Shown here piece by piece: positions 5,341-5,549 of a DNA stretch of 5,549 nucleotides. Location: NCBI GenBank assembly GCA_012510755.1, contig JAAZHL010000088.1, forward strand, positions 1-5,549, in the 5' to 3' direction. Position 1 is the stretch's first letter, and every line of letters begins with the position of its first letter. The translations under genes and the position numbers were made by a program. The notes under the pieces were generated by a model. The model worked only from the letters and a program-made list of their open reading frames with translations. It searched no databases and was not told the DNA's origin. The stretch comes from Leucobacter sp. GTDB lineage: Bacteria; Actinomycetota; Actinomycetes; Actinomycetales; Microbacteriaceae.

Positions 5341-5549
5341 TTATTCGAACGTGTTCACCATCGCGAGGGCGGCTCGCTCAATGTAGACGCGAAACTCGGC
5401 GTCGTGCATGGGAGGCAGTTGTGCGGCATCGAGAGCCCCTTGCAGGTGCTTCAACCAGTGATCTTTCGCTCTCGGTGTGACCGCGAACGGGGCGTGGCGC
5501 ATGCGCAGGCGGGGGTGGCCGCGCTGCTCAGAATAGGTGGTGGGCCCCC
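5341..5549 (-). CDS. glbO: Group II truncated haemoglobin, C-terminal part (cut by right edge)
   Basis: The minus strand gives the last 68 residues of a truncated haemoglobin, ending MVNTFE and TAA (5341-5343). Truncated haemoglobins of group II bind haem and oxygen in the cytoplasm and are linked to oxygen or nitric-oxide handling and respiration under low oxygen. The fragment starts GPTTYSEQRGHPRLRMRHAP, which matches the well-conserved middle of mycobacterial GlbO almost residue for residue. It includes the proximal haem-ligand His (F8; fragment residue 18, in RMRH) and the group II Trp at G8 (fragment residue 31, in AKDHW). The C-terminal helix RVYIERAALAMVNTF also fits the family. The distal-side residues and start lie beyond the window. 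The gene converges on the tRNA, and its stop lies 5 bp from a 17-bp tandem array. The family assignment is firm; the gene symbol is by similarity to GlbO. Confidence 0.93.
   Translation of the reverse strand, partial: GPTTYSEQRGHPRLRMRHAPFAVTPRAKDHWLKHLQGALDAAQLPPMHDAEFRVYIERAALAMVNTFE

Overview
The window looks like chromosomal DNA from a high-GC actinobacterium, most likely of the Microbacteriaceae type. This rests on overall composition, the style of the lipoproteins, a group II truncated haemoglobin very close to mycobacterial GlbO, a SARP/BTAD-type regulator and a tRNA-Arg(UCU) of actinobacterial form. Genus and species cannot be fixed from the sequence alone.

Layout, left to right. Bases 1-323 hold the 3' end of an unrecognised plus-strand gene, followed 18 bp later by peptide deformylase (def, 342-905). 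Convergent to def is a minus-strand pair: a 12-TM major facilitator superfamily (MFS) transporter (925-2157), preceded by a regulator (2158-3549) whose TGA stop directly abuts the transporter's ATG. The regulator has an N-terminal helical, TPR-like half and a C-terminal winged helix plus a shortened bacterial transcriptional activator domain (BTAD). A narrow divergent region separates it from two consecutive plus-strand lipoprotein genes (3611-4207 and 4274-4906). Between those two lie four copies of an 18-bp tandem repeat. A tRNA-Arg(UCU) follows at 4939-5014. The remaining 326 bp before the last gene contain no convincing gene but hold two perfect-armed inverted repeats and a seven-copy 17-bp tandem array. 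The window ends in the 3' part of a minus-strand group II truncated haemoglobin gene (glbO-like).

How the parts may work together. Def and the globin are housekeeping or stress-related functions unrelated to each other. The regulator and MFS exporter almost certainly share a transcript and are translationally coupled, so the regulator probably controls efflux of an unknown compound. The two secreted lipoproteins are transcribed away from the regulator through a shared divergent region, so they may belong to the same regulon; that is inference. I see no integrase, transposase, CRISPR array or defence system. The points most worth a second look are the regulator's unusual domain layout and short BTAD, the two independent tandem-repeat arrays at gene boundaries, and the nested inverted repeat downstream of the tRNA.
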